From the NCBI RefSeq assembly GCF_019703515.2, contig NC_059362.1:30358326-30422325 (forward strand): DNA of 64,000 nt, written 5' to 3'. The notes beneath the pieces were generated by a model that worked only from the letters and a program-made list of their open reading frames with translations, had not been told where the DNA came from and ran no database searches. A program made the position numbers and the translations under genes. Positions 35,833 to 47,194 of this stretch are shown in pieces; positions within the stretch are counted from its first letter, which is position 1, and every line of letters starts with the position of its first letter. The stretch is from Myxocyprinus asiaticus. Lineage: Eukaryota; Chordata; Actinopteri; Cypriniformes; Catostomidae.

Positions 35833-36909
35833 TTAGACGAGGTAGAAATAGATCCTTAAAGTTACAACTGCATGTTACTTTTTACAGTGCAACTGTATTG
35901 GATTGGATTATCTTATATTTGCTGTCTGTACACTATATAAGCATTACTGGTCTGAATTAGATAGGAAACAAAAGATTTAGCATCACTCTGTATCCTTGGC
36001 AGACTGCTGCGTTGAATGGCAAAGTGTCACTATATTGACTGCTTGAAAACAATCATTAGTAATGGTGCCTCTGCATTGATAAATGTCTTTTACTCTGTGA
36101 TTAGAAATACAAGCAAAGTACTCCCTAGTAAACTGTCTCAATGTGAACAATGCTAAGTATTTGTATATAACTATTCAAAATTTAAATCCATAGACACAAG
36201 GATCAATTTAGGCATTCAGAAAGACTGGCTTTGAGTCAACAATTGCATGATGCATACAGGTGTGATATTTTATAGATGTGGGTCATGGGAGAGTGTAGCG
36301 ATTTCTTAGTTCTCTTGACAAATGTCCCTCTTCACAGAGTTCCTTGTATATGAACTGCTCATTGTATACAAAGGCTACACACTCTTAGACAATACTGTTG
36401 CCATTTCCATGGGAAGCCCTGATCTACATTAGGTGCTGCTGTGACCTAGTTGAGTAGAGAGAGAGGGGAGAGTGTGAAAAAGAAATGAAGGAAAGAAAGA
36501 GTGAAATAATGAAAAAGAGAGAGAATAAGAGATTTGTGTCAGGGTGAATAAAACATTCAGAGGCAGCCCAGGTTAGATCCCATGTTGCAGGATCAGCAGG
36601 CATGCAGTGTAAACAAATCCAGCCTTGCCTCTCACCCCGAGTCAACATCTGCAGCCCAGCAGTGTGGCAGGCTAAATTAGGACCATACCATTTTTAAATG
36701 GCATAATATAGCCAGTGTTATTATTGTTAATCAAAACATATAAAAATATTTTCATTTACTTAAAATTACAACTAATATAATTAGAAAAACTGAAACAAAT
36801 CTAAAATGAATTTTATAAAAGTGATAGTTCCGACCCTGAATTCTGATGATAGAATGAGCCACATTCGAAGCTGTAGTAAAATCAGAGACTATTTAGCAGA
36901 GACGGGCAA
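35833..36909. other. Non-coding stretch, nothing recognised
   Basis: Repeat-poor except for a GA-rich tract at 36450-36535. No gene recognised. Confidence 0.4.
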
Positions 36910-37312
36910 CTTCTATTAATATGAATGGGAGAAATTGGAACACCCAATGGTCAACCGATGTAGAAAGGAAGTCTCGCCTTACTGGTAAAAGAGCCAATCA
37001 TCTTTAAGATACAGACATCACCTGTCAATCAACTCGAGAACATGCATGCGCATTAGCTATACAAGCCAGATTTTTTATCATTTTTTTTATTTGAGGTAAA
37101 GAAGCACAATTTATGGTGCCAGTGCTGTCAGATTTTACTGATGATTTGAAATATGTTCTTTGATCGTAATCTTCCAACCGTTGTGGAAATTTCAGTCTTT
37201 TCCCTTTCAAGCAGATAGGAGCTGCACTGTCATGACTGGACATAGCTTCCCGGGAGCATTTCAGAGATGGCCGCCAGTGGACTGACTTGCTAGAAAGACT
37301 AGTAAAATTACT
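36910..37312. repeat. 'Z-family' dispersed repeat, uninterrupted copy
   Basis: It matches in inverted orientation the two pieces at 43748-43839 and 45627-45915: 'gaccgccagtggactgac'-type words, 'gcagataggagctgcact', 'caaagaacatatttcaaat' on the other strand, and 'actcgagaacatgcatgcgc'. Its class is unknown. It carries short ORFs with no recognisable domain. Confidence 0.6.
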
Positions 37313-37936
37313 ATTAACACATGACATAGGCTAGCGCATTCTGTATTAATGTGCCAGTTTACTATGTTGCCTAGCAGTTGTGTCTTTCATCAAATTGCTG
37401 TTGACAATTTTATAAAGGCAAAAAGCCTCAAGTTTGTGCTTTGCAGTGATTTTTACCATGCTTTTCATCATGCCAAAGAACACCCCTTACCTGTCGTAAA
37501 AATCACTGTAACATACAGCCTCTCATTGTGAATTAAAATAAAAAATGTTTTTAGCACAAATTAATTTTAGTTTTGGTTTTCAATATACAGTATATTATAA
37601 AATGTAAAACCTTTACAACCTATCTTCTATAAACATGAAAATTCCACTAGATAGCAATAACAAGATAGCACAGAAATGTAATGCTGTTACTGTATTTAAA
37701 TAAGTTCAGTTAATGTATTAACTTTGGCAGCCCTAAATACTCAAATTGAAGTAAAAACTAAATACACTGAAAAACTAAACTAAACTGATACTAGACAACA
37801 CTGAAACAATTAAACTAAACTAAAGAGTGGAAACTAATGAAAACTAAACGAAAAAAGATTCAAAAAATAAAATACAAATAAAAACTAAATTAAAAACTTG
37901 AAAATATAATAAACCTGCTTTAGCTTCATATTTTAA
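37313..37936. other. AT-rich non-coding stretch
   Basis: It includes repeated 'actaaactaaac' and 'aaaactaaa' words (37745-37900) that look like a low-complexity tail. No gene. Confidence 0.4.
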
Positions 37937-37980
37937 AGCTACACTATGTAACTTTTTTTTTGTAAACAAATAACAGTGTT

Positions 37981-38435
37981 GGGGGCCTGGGTAGCTCAGC
38001 GAGTATTGACGCTGACTACCACCCTTGGAGTCGCGAGTTCAAATCCAGGACATGCTGAGTGTCTCCAGCCAGGTCTCCTAAGCAACCAAATTGGCCCGGT
38101 TGCTAGGGAGGGTAGAGTCACATGGGGAAACCTCTTCGTGGTCGCTATAATGTGTGGTTCTCGCTCTCGGTGGGGTGTATGGTGAGTTGTGCGTGGATGC
38201 CGCGAAGAATAGCATGGTCCTCTACACACATTACGTCTCTGCGGTAACGCGCTCAACAAGCCACGTGATGAGATGCACGGATTGACGGTCTCAGACGCGG
38301 AGAGAACTGAGATTCGTCCTCCGCCACCTGGATTAAGGCGAGTCACTACGCCAGCATGAGGACTTAGAGCGCATTTGGAATTTGGCATTCCAAACTGGGG
38401 AGAAAAGGGGAGAAAAAATAAAAAATAAAATAAAT
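37981..38435 (+). mobile_element. tRNA-derived SINE, full length
   Basis: The 5' head 'gggggcctgggtagctcagcgag' with B-box-like 'gagttcaaatccagg' is tRNA-like. A conserved body follows ('ttgctagggagggtagagtc', 'acaagccacgtgatgagatg', 'gaggacttagagcgcatt') and then an A/T-rich tail. The flanks AATAACAGTGTT and AATAACGATGTT (37969-37980, 38436-38447) are a 12-base target duplication with two mismatches. It is transcribable by RNA polymerase III from internal boxes and mobilised by a partner LINE. It is nested in the TTAA element just inside the left terminus. Confidence 0.85.
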
Positions 38436-38647
38436 AATAACGATGTTATTAATGAGAGAGTGCAACAAAAAACCATCTTCCAAACCATCTCTTTACCTAA
38501 ATTCACTTTGATAAACCTTTCACCCGTGCGTGTTCACGTCATATCCGTACACAGAGAAAATAAGCTCTGGCTACAGTAGCATGTGTATGGTGTGGGAGTA
38601 GCGTGAAGCTGAAAGTTTGTTGTCACAACGAATGAGAAAAATTGACC

Positions 38648-38864
38648 ATGGATCATTCAAAACGGCAAACCTCCAGGGAATCACCGGTTGAAAAAACAAA
38701 GAAACCCCGAACTGAGCCGAGTCTACAAGCAAAAAGGGAAAGTGACAGAGTCCATAATAAAACCCGAATCAACATCGGCTTGGCTTTTCAGAGGTGGTGT
38801 CAACTCCAAGATCTTAAAGGATTTAAAAGTGACCCAGAGATGGGTCTTTTTTCTTACTCAACAG
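38648..38864 (+). pseudogene. Coding exon of a transposon-associated protein (RINIGLAFQRW motif)
   Basis: From ATG (38648) it reads MDHSKRQTSRESPVEKTKKP, then a basic stretch and 'KTRINIGLAFQRWCQLQDLK', to a clear donor 'acag|gtaaga' after 38864. The motif R-x-N-I-G-x-A-F-x-R-W-x-x-L-x-x-x-K-G-x-K-x-D is one I associate with N-terminal segments of uncharacterised fish proteins carried by repeats. Function is unknown. A basic N terminus suits DNA or nuclear targeting. No acceptor exon can be identified downstream inside the element, so it may be a remnant. It lies inside the TTAA element at 37937-39529. Confidence 0.45.
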
Positions 38865-39297
38865 GTAAGATATTTTATTGATATGGTTTATGTATAGTTG
38901 TGTAATCACATACACACACGTCTGTGTGTGTGTAGTGAAATACAATAATTATACTGTAATTGGTGCAGAACTTTTCACTTGCTAGCACATGTATGTATTG
39001 TTCTTTATAACGGCAGTAATTAATATAAATAAATCCTTTAGTCCTAGGCTTGCCGAGGACATGTGAGAAAATGATGTTGACCACTGGTTGATAACAATGA
39101 CAATCTAGAAATTAATTACTACTGTGGTCTATTTGGCCAGAATATCCTGCAGTTATAAAAACTTTGTTTGATCTTATCAGACTAGCAATCTTTATGTCTA
39201 ATGTTAACGAACGATGCCTAACTTTTGTAATGTAATTTATTTCAAAACATCAATATTTCCAATAAGTCAAAACAACAGCATAAGATATGGCACTTAC

Positions 39298-39474
39298 CTG
39301 CTCAGATGACATGTTTTCGGATATCCATCTTTTCCTTTCTATCATTTGTCCATTCGCTCTGATAAGATGTCCTGTATCCATGTGTACACCGGTTGCTTGA
39401 GCCACATTCATCCACGCAGATGAGCAGAGCCGAAGCACAACTTGCGTCATTACCAAAACAGTGTTCTTCCACAA
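39298..39474 (-). pseudogene. Minus-strand coding exon in the TTAA element, function unknown
   Basis: A 59-codon reading frame starts MWKNTVLVMTQVVLRL, just inside the right terminal repeat, and runs to a near-consensus donor 'gag cag|gtaagtg' after 39298. No domain recognised. Its position at the opposite end from the + strand exon, pointing inward, suggests the parent element was transcribed from both ends or that this is an antisense leader exon. Confidence 0.3.
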
Positions 39475-39533
39475 GATGCATGCAGTTTTATTTTTTAACC
39501 GCTAGAGGGCCAAGGTGCATAGTGTAGCTTTAA

Positions 39534-40840
39534 TTATTTTTAATTAAAAAAAATTAAAAAAAGACTAACCAATAAGACTTGTAGAGAGGCACTTTTTACA
39601 AATTCAGCTATCCTTGTGTTTAACATGCTTGTTTAAAAGAAGAAACAAATTTAGACAGGAGGCTACAGAGTTGTTCTCATCATAAATACATAGTCAGTCA
39701 TTCCCAGCCACATCTCCTGCAGCCAGACCCACAAGTCCATGAATCACTGAATTCTATCCTGCAAATGAATCTGTAAGGCTCTTGGCTGCTGAACACAACA
39801 GCCATACAAAACATTGGTATATAAACCCAAATCCCCATAGACTGCAAACACTCACCAAATCAGGCCTGACCTGATTTTTCCATATATGCATAATGACACA
39901 GGCAAGCTATTAAGCCTGTGTCTTGGAAGCACAAACAGTACACACAGCTATACGATAATGGTGGTGATTCGCTCCAATCGGTGAGAGCATCTCACAACAT
40001 GAGCTGGGGCCACATTTGGAGACCTATTTCCTGTAGCATTTGCAGACCTGGGGAAGGGCGGGGGGAAGTAAATGGAGGGGCCTCATCATCTTGCTTTTTG
40101 AATGTGAAAAAAATTCCTTTTTGCGTGTGTGTTTGTGACGCAGGGGCATTCTCCTTAATAACTAATCTGGGGTGATTACATGAGTTCAGCTCTTAAGAGA
40201 TCATCTGGTTTCTTCTCACTCTTTTTACTTTGTGTTGTTTGAAAAAGAAAGCTGGATGGAGTACATTAGAGCACTCAAATGGGGATGAGTGGCTATTTTG
40301 CGTCTGTAGACATGAAGGCGGGTTGCCGGGGATTTGTTATTGCAGGAGTGTGTTAACAGAATACAAAGTATTCTAAAGAGTTGAAGAGGTTCCTACAGCT
40401 ACTTTGGCATCGGATGAAGCAAGCTCTCGAATTTCCAAAAGATGACATAAGGGTATAGTTGGTGTGAAGTTTTTTTTTCTTAATTGCATTTTAATGTGTA
40501 TATAATCAGTCACGCTTCATATTGTGTACACGGTAAATGACATGCAGGATAGATAACGCCGTTTTCTGTTTATCTCTTATATTTTTTTAATGGGTCTGAA
40601 ATTACAGTATTGCTAGTCTGCCACAGTCGGTTTAGTCTCAAGTCTGACTAAATCATGTACGCACTGGTGGCATCTGTGTTCCATCTGTTGTTCTCACCTT
40701 CGCTTGTCATTGACGACCAGCCCTGTGAAAAGTTACATAACAAAATCAAATAACTGGACTGGCATGAACATAACGTTGAACATCACAACTTGCTATACTA
40801 AATTTAGCTATGGGGATATTCACAGTACATATAATGAACA

Positions 40841-40892
<52 letters not shown>

Positions 40893-41800
40893 TTAGACAG
40901 TAAGGAATGACCAGTAAATTAAGGAGTTGGCTCTAGGGTGTCTTTCAGACACTGTTTGGGAGTGTCGGACAGAGAGCTCAGAGAATGAGTCATGAAGTGG
41001 GAGAGCTGTTATTTTTAACACACAAAAGTGCGTTTGCGCACACACTCCGCCGTGCTTCACACAGGCTGCTACGCAATTGGCTCACTGGGGACAGTCCTGT
41101 GATGGAAGATGTGAGGCAACACCTCCATTAGAGTCCAGTGCAGGCCCTCCAGAACAGTGACTCAGCTAAAACACACTGCTAATTATTCATTAAGGCCAAA
41201 TGTGCCTACAATACACAGTCTGCGCAGAGCACACAGAAAAATATTATATTCCCTTATCCCACATACACACTGCAGTAGATATGGGTTTTTAACAAGATGA
41301 GTAATTTTTGTCATTCTTTGGTGAAGGAGAGCTAGATGAAAATGGCTTGTTATTGCAATTATTGTGATTATTCATTTTAGAGACGAGAGAGAAAGAGGGA
41401 TAGGGAGAGAGAGGAATAGAAAGAGAGAAGGAAAGCGAGAGAGTCTCGGCTTGTGGTAATTAAAGCACGTCCTTCTCGATAGGACGCAGCGGAGGTCTGG
41501 CTGATTGCTCCTTGGTTTCTCCATCTCTGAATGCATTTTGAATGAGACAGACAGGAGCATGGCTGCTGCATGCTGATTAAAATCATATTTCCTCTCCATC
41601 TCTGCTCAATCTGTGCTGATTTGCCTCACTGATTAGAATTCGCTTGTGACAAAGCTGGAGACATTACCCAATGCAACATATAACTAATCACATTCCAGCA
41701 CTGCACCGAGATGGTAAAGATGGGGCGTATTAGTACTTGTATATGCTTTTGGACTGATGTGCACTGAACCAAGCCTGGAAAGGCTAGTTAGTTGACAAAA
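39534..41800. other. Repeat-poor non-coding stretch, candidate regulatory DNA
   Basis: Mostly sequence without repeat family matches, apart from (CA)n at 40841-40892. Blocks 41085-41215 ('ctgctaattattcattaaggc') and 41590-41715 are repeat-free and might be conserved elements. ORFs up to 85 codons have no domain. Confidence 0.4.
40841..40892. repeat. (CA)n microsatellite with one CG interruption
   Basis: About 26 CA units with a single 'cacgca' break near 40864. Confidence 0.95.
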
Positions 41801-42210
41801 GTCGCTTTTCCACCATCAGGCCAAATGGTTCTAAGCATGGTGAGGAATGGTTCCAGTAGCATTTCTACTTGAGCACAGTTAGGCACAATTACAAACCATT
41901 CTCGGTCCGGATTTCTTGGCACGGTTAGCTAAACGTTCTTAACCATGCTTAACCGTGATGGTGGAACACCTTTTTCTCTTTGCTTTCCTTTATGCGTCAT
42001 AGAACATGTCTTTCATGTGCTTTAGAAGAATAAAAACCAGGGGAAAAAGCAGTCCTAAAAACTGGAATATGCACCTCTTACGGCATCACCAACTGATGTA
42101 TTTGTTACATACATTCAAGCACCACAGTGGAAATAGAAACCGTAACAGTGCCAACTGGCCCGGAACGGTTTTGCAATAACAACCATTTGGCCCGATGGTG
42201 GAAAAGAGGC
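41801..42210. mobile_element. TIR DNA element, 410 bp, 30-base terminal repeats
   Basis: The left end 'gtcgcttttccaccatcagg' plus 'ccaaatggtt' matches the inverted right end 'gcctcttttccaccatcggg' plus 'ccaaatggtt' (about 26 of 30). It has a CACGGTTAGC-rich interior and no ORF. Superfamily not assigned; no clear duplication. Confidence 0.75.
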
Positions 42211-42282
42211 TAAAGATGGTATTGGACAGCCATATGGGTTTGGTAATAGATGTCAAGCTCGCAAGTGGTTCAGTTTGTTGTA

Positions 42283-42430
42283 AACCTTGCTGAAAAAACA
42301 GCTTTATTGGTCTTAGCTGGGTTAAATTGGTTTTAATTGGTTTAAATTGTTTAACCCAGCCGGCCAAGCTGGTCTAGCTGGTCTCCCAGACTTGTCATGC
42401 TGGTGCTTAGATAGTTTAGCAGCTTGGCAA
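42283..42430. repeat. CTGGT/ACCAG palindromic repeat, fragment
   Basis: It begins 'accttgctgaaaaaacagc' and contains 'ccaagctggtctagctggtc'. Same family as 8035-8292. Confidence 0.55.
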
Positions 42431-42546
42431 GATGCACTGCAAAAGTGGTAACCTTCCATTATTGTACTATATGATACATTTCTGCTTGATTTAACCCATA
42501 AAAACTACTTTCATTAGTGTCACCTAATTAGTCAGGTTGATTTTAT

Positions 42547-42668
42547 GCTGCATTCATGTTGTTTTGGAATTACTTTAATTACGAGATGGCAACTGGGAGA
42601 TTCTACTCAGAGCTGTTTATGTCCTTGGACCTTGAAAGTTATTTGTTTCTGTGACAACACTCTTAACA
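42547..42668. repeat. Fragment of the 'GGTGCRTTCAC' TIR family
   Basis: 'tgctgcattcatgttgtttt' followed by 'gattctactcagagctgttt' matches the left part of the copy at 31902. Its right part is replaced by a CTGGT-family remnant (42669-42785). Confidence 0.6.
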
Positions 42669-42785
42669 AACGTTTTGTCCAAATGTGCCAAAACCCCTCT
42701 GAAACCACCCAACAGACTAGGCTGGGTGATCATCTCAGACCCACAACCCAAATTAGGCTGGTTTAAACTGATTATTAGCAGGGAA

Positions 42786-43639
42786 GACTCAGCACTGGAA
42801 CTGTCAGTGGCTGGAAGAGCCGACTGGTGTTTTTAAGTTTCACAATTACAAACCTAAACAGCTTATCAACAGCTTATTGTTTTTTTATTTTTTTGTAAAT
42901 ATGAATTTCCAGGCTTTCTGCGCACAAGTACACATGTCTGTGTGTGAAATACACCTGTCTGTGTGTAAAACTGGGCGAGCTGTGCTCTATCCCCAACACA
43001 CTTGAGAACACACCACTCACCAGCTGCAGAGGTAAGGTGTGATGAGCCCAGCAGGCTGCTGTAATGTAGAGGAGGAGATGTAATTAGGAGGTATGGTGTG
43101 AAAGCGGTCAGATCAAGCTGCAAGGTGCACCGCATTGTGAACAAGCTAAGGGTCGCAAAGTTCATCATGACATTTTCACCTCAATTATGTGTCAGGGTAT
43201 GGCATTAATGTTGTATTTATTGGAGGCATGTGTGTGTTTCTGTGTGTGGTTTAATTTAGAAAAATGCTTAGGCTGCGATATTTGGTTTTTCTGTTGTTTT
43301 GAATTGCCTTTTTGATTTATTTTAATTATAAAAACACATATTTTTTAAAGGCACCAGAAATCCCGGTGAAATTAGGACTAAGAGTTGTGTTTAAAAGACT
43401 TTAAAGATAAAAACTTTTTCAAGTTTTTCAAGACAAACTTTGATGTTGGCTTGACAAACCATTGTCTGAAAGTTTAAACTGGTTTTAAAAGTTTGGAGTT
43501 TGATGGTTATACAGAAATTACAGTATAACCAGCTAGACTGATAGTCAGACAAACCGTTAGATGAATTGGTCACATACACTGTCACATAGATAATCAGATA
43601 AACCGACAGACAGTCAGTCAGATAGGCAGATAGACAGAG

Positions 43640-43676
<37 letters not shown>

Positions 43677-43747
43677 TAGATAGATAGATTAAAGGATTTG
43701 TGTGTTTTTTGTTTACATTTGAACTTTTTGACAGGTGGAATTTGAAT
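42786..43747. other. Non-coding stretch, includes (GATA)n/(GA)n
   Basis: A tetranucleotide GATA array with a GA core lies at 43636-43689. The overlapping minus-strand 156-codon ORF (43391-43861) reads through it as SIYLSLSL and is spurious. No gene. Confidence 0.45.
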
Positions 43748-43839
43748 AATTTTGACCCATTTGAACATTCCGTCAATTTCTAGCAAGTCAGTCCACTGGT
43801 GGCCATCTTTGGAACGCTCTCGGGCAGGTATTTTTCTAT
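43748..43839. repeat. 'Z-family' repeat, left piece of interrupted copy
   Basis: 'gcaagtcagtccactggtgg' and 'gaacgctctcgggcagg' match the inverted strand of 36910-37312. The copy is interrupted at 43840 and resumes at 45627. Confidence 0.65.
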
Positions 43840-45626
43840 AGGTGCATCCCAAACCACACACATCTGCACTATTCTACGGCATTTTAAAGCGTAAGTAGTG
43901 CAGCAAAAAAAAGTGTACTTTATGTACCCGGATGATGCACTTTTCAACCGTCAAAACAGAGTGTGGAATGTTGGAAACTTCATGCACTTAGCGCATGTGG
44001 CTTGCCGTACATAGCAGAAGGGGCAGAGTTACCTGGCTATGCTGCTGGTCTGAAAAAAATTTAGCAGCTAGTGAAACTTCAGTTAAAAATGTTTACCATC
44101 ACTCCACACTTTGTAAATATGCACATTGTTTAAGATACAAGTGTTGAACTGAGGTTGGCTGACACGCTAAAGCTAGCGGCAACACATCACGTGTGCTTGA
44201 AATGTCATTTCCATCAGCTGTTAAATGGCGAATGCTTCCGTGTAGTAAACAGAGGTGGAAAGTAACGAATTACAACTACTTTCGTTACAGTACTTGAGTA
44301 AATTTTTCACATAAGTATAAATAAATAATAGTATAAATACTTTTACTTGTGTTGATAAAAAATGTATTTAACTTCGCTACAATAATTTTTCACCACAATT
44401 ACAAAGTAAAAAAAAAAAACATATTTTTTCGGAATTTTTAGAAATTATTTTTGCATTATATTAGTTTTGTACAGTATGTTAACTTAATAGCCAAAATACT
44501 TGGACATACATGAATGAGAATAAACCTGAAATAGGAATGTGTTTCAGTCACAATGCACATTATGTAGTTTAGAGATGATTTAGAGACATTTAGAATGTTA
44601 CAAATGGCTATATCTATTTAAATACATTTTGTATTCTTAACATTTTCTGTTTGTCCAAGAATCCTCTTGCAGCAATGCAGGTCTTTGGCATTTAGAAGTT
44701 GCTAGTTTAGGACTGGAGAGGAGTCTGTTTCTCAAACTAGAGACTGTGATTTACTTGTCTTTTTGTTGTGCATCTGGCCGTCCACTTCCCTCTCTATCCT
44801 GGTTAGAGATTCTTTTTTCAAAACAGTAATGCATGGAATAGCCTTCATTTCTCTAAAACAATAGACTTTAGGAGAAAATAGAATTTCAGGAGAATGTCTT
44901 TCTTTTTGCCTATTTTTAAAACCAAAATTTGACTTGCAAGTGTAAATCAACTTGTAAGAACTCAATACCTCAGCAAATGGGGGAAAAAATCCACTGTATT
45001 GTAATTTCCGCATTGTAGCGCAACCATTTTCAATTGTTCTAATAATAGGAACATTTTCTTGAGTACCAAATTAGCATTTTAGAATGCTTTTGTAAGGAAC
45101 AGGTGATATAGTTTATGTTTGCCATCACGGATAAAGAAAAAATGGAATAAATATAACTTAAATAACTTAAATATAACCGTAATAATAATTTGCAATTAAT
45201 GCTTTTTGACAGTATTTTTGATCAATTTAATGCATCCTTGGTGAAAGGAAGCATAAGTTTCTTTCAAGAACAAAAATGTCTTCGTGTTCTAAAAATGGAA
45301 GTGTATATACTATATATAATATAATTTTCATAAAGTAACTTGTAATTTAATTACTTGAGTAGTTTTTTGGCAAGCTACTTATTTACTCTTACTTGAGTCA
45401 TAATATTTCTTAGTATTTCTGCTTGTACTCAAGTGAATTATTTTTTCAGTGGCAGTAATTTTACTTAAGTAAAAAAATCTGTACTCTTTCCACCACTGGT
45501 AGTAAAAAAATGTTAAGTGCTCCATTTGGGATGATACTACACTTTAAAAATACATACACTACATGGCTAAGTGCATAGTATATTTTGTAAGTGCAAAGTG
45601 TAGAGTGTGTCGTTTGGGACACAGCT
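43840..45626. mobile_element. 'Y-family' TIR element, itself split by a hAT element
   Basis: The left end 'aggtgcatcccaaaccacac' is matched by the inverted right end 'agctgtgtcccaaacgacac'. TAT is duplicated at 43837-43839 and 45627-45629. Without the internal hAT (44250-45498) it would be about 530 bases. A related copy without the hAT is at 34200-34685. Confidence 0.75.
44250..45498. mobile_element. Non-autonomous hAT element (Tol2-like ends), 1249 bp
   Basis: It begins CAGAGGTGGAAAG and ends CTTTCCACCACTG, matching inverted ends of the hAT type CAG(A/T)GGTGGAAAG also seen in Tol2-like elements. It is flanked by a perfect 8-base duplication GTAGTAAA (44242-44249, 45499-45506). The subterminal 'tacttgagtaaat'/'attacttgagtag' words also mirror each other. 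The only interior ORF (minus strand, 44732-45013) shows no transposase motif, so it depends on an outside transposase. The intact duplication suggests a fairly young insertion. Confidence 0.9.
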
Positions 45627-45914
45627 TATGTAAACAAGCAGCATACAAGTGCAGCTCCTATCTACTTGAATGGGGAAAGATTAAAAAGATTAAGATCAAA
45701 GAACATATTTAAAATCAGCAGTAAAATCTGACAACACTGCGATCATAAAATGTGCTTCTTTACCTCAGATTATGCTTGTATAGCTAATATACAGCATGTG
45801 CATTCTCGAGTTGATTCACAGGCAATGTCTGTATTTAAAAGGTGACTGTTTCTTTTAACTGTAAGGTGGGACATCTACATCCGATGACTGTTTCCAGTTT
45901 CTCCTATTCATTTT
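45627..45914. repeat. 'Z-family' repeat, right piece of interrupted copy
   Basis: 'gtgcagctcctatctacttg', 'gatcaaagaacatatttaaa' and 'attctcgagttgattcac' continue the copy broken at 43839 and match 36910-37312 inverted. Confidence 0.65.
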
Positions 45915-46272
45915 TTACAGTAATTATGGGATACCGACTTGTAAAAAGTGTTCATGTCTTCAAAGAACTCATAATTACAAGTTGTAAACTCTGCCTCAAC
46001 ATTTAAAGTTAGTAAACATATTTCTGTTTGCCATTTTATTATGCCATCATTACCAGGAGTGTTTTCTTTGTTCTTAAACATTTTGTAACAACATATAGAG
46101 GTAAATTAATGACTAAATGTAGTGATAAATATTTTGCAACAAAGCCATTTTGTTCAGTTATGAGTGTTGTCCAAGAGACTAATAACTTCCTAGGTCACAG
46201 GACGTGAACAGCTCTGAGTAGAACCTCCGAGTTGCCATCTCATAATTACAGTAATTTTGACATGACAGCATA
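45915..46272. mobile_element. 'GGTGCRTTCAC' TIR family, copy 3
   Basis: 'aactcataattacaagttgt' and 'gctctgagtagaacctccga' match the copies near 31.4 and 32.0 kb. The right end is 'acagtaattttgacatgaca'. The left terminal bases are lost at the junction with the Z repeat. Confidence 0.65.
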
Positions 46273-47107
46273 AGTCTACAGGATTTTTTTAATTTTTGAT
46301 TATCCACTGTGTGAAAACCATAATACTGATTAGAAAAGATATAGCACACAAAGGCTATGTCCACGTTTTCATTTGAAAACGCTTTTATTTTGCTATGTTT
46401 ACAGCGTTTCTTCCATCGAAAATGGAGCATTGCAAAAATGCTCTCCTTTACCACATACTTTGTAAAACTCTGACGTTTGGAAACTGAAAGTGGATTAGTG
46501 TGGATGTGGTATATGTCAGAACAGTCTGAAGGTCTGTGCCAAGTTTGTTTGATGTAGCTTGAATGCTAGAAGGAGTTACAGTTGATAATTTTGGTCTTGG
46601 TTTAGGGATTTTGGAAAAATGACTTGTCTTCCACAAATCCTAGAGAAATAGTCACTGGGAAAAAGACAAAACAAAACGTTAAACTGAACACATTTGCACT
46701 TATAAAAAAAAAGCCATTAATAGCTAATCTCAACTAATTGTGGCTTGTATAATCCAATGAGTAATACCAGTAACAACAATTCTGGTAGTCTTGGTGCCCA
46801 GGTTTCCTCTGGGCCTGGCACCAGCCTAGGTTTTCAAATGAGGGGCCAAAAGCTATTTTCCGCTGAACTGCTTCTCTCTCTCTGAGGATGTAAAGTCTCC
46901 ATCGCTGGGAGAGAGGACTTCTGGCGCCTCCGTTGCCATTGACGACATGTTGGTTGGATCCCACGTGGTTGCCAGGCATCATTAAGACCTGATGGCACGG
47001 GTTTCTCTCTCCATAAGCAAGCCTCGAAAATAGCAGTGGCAATTAAAGCTCCTCTCTGCCTGATGGAATAGAATGAGGCCTCAGGAGAGAGAGTCAGGAG
47101 TCAGAGA

Positions 47108-47110
<3 letters not shown>
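46273..47110. other. Non-coding stretch, candidate regulatory block
   Basis: No gene recognised. 46880-47060 is repeat-free with an E-box-like CACGTG and 'gcaattaaagctc'. The 102-codon minus-strand ORF here lacks any domain. Confidence 0.35.
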
Positions 47111-47170
<60 letters not shown>

Positions 47171-47194
47171 GATGAGATGAGATGAGATGAGATG
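47111..47194. repeat. (GA)n followed by (GAGAT)n microsatellite
   Basis: A long GA array (47111-47167) grades into about six GAGAT units. A minus-strand ORF reading SLSLSL here is spurious. Confidence 0.95.

Larger units (their letters stand above)
37937..39529. mobile_element. TTAA-flanked DNA transposon with convergent coding exons, 1.6 kb
   Basis: It starts 'agctacactatgtaactttt' and the inverted right end reads 'agctacactatgcaccttgg'. It is flanked by TTAA at 37933-37936 and 39530-39533. TTAA duplication is typical of piggyBac and Kolobok superfamilies. It contains a + strand coding exon (38648-38864), a minus-strand coding exon (39298-39474) and a SINE insertion (37981-38435). Neither peptide shows a DDE domain, so the superfamily stays open. 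Confidence 0.7.

Noticed and set aside
37981..38055. tRNA gene-like sequence with A and B boxes
   Set aside because: It does not close into a full cloverleaf. It is followed by a long conserved body and A/T tail, and recurs at 17629-17939, so it is the head of a SINE rather than a tRNA gene.
43391..43861. 156-codon minus-strand ORF
   Set aside because: It reads through the GATA/GA array (SIYLSLSL) and spans the boundary of two transposons. No domain.
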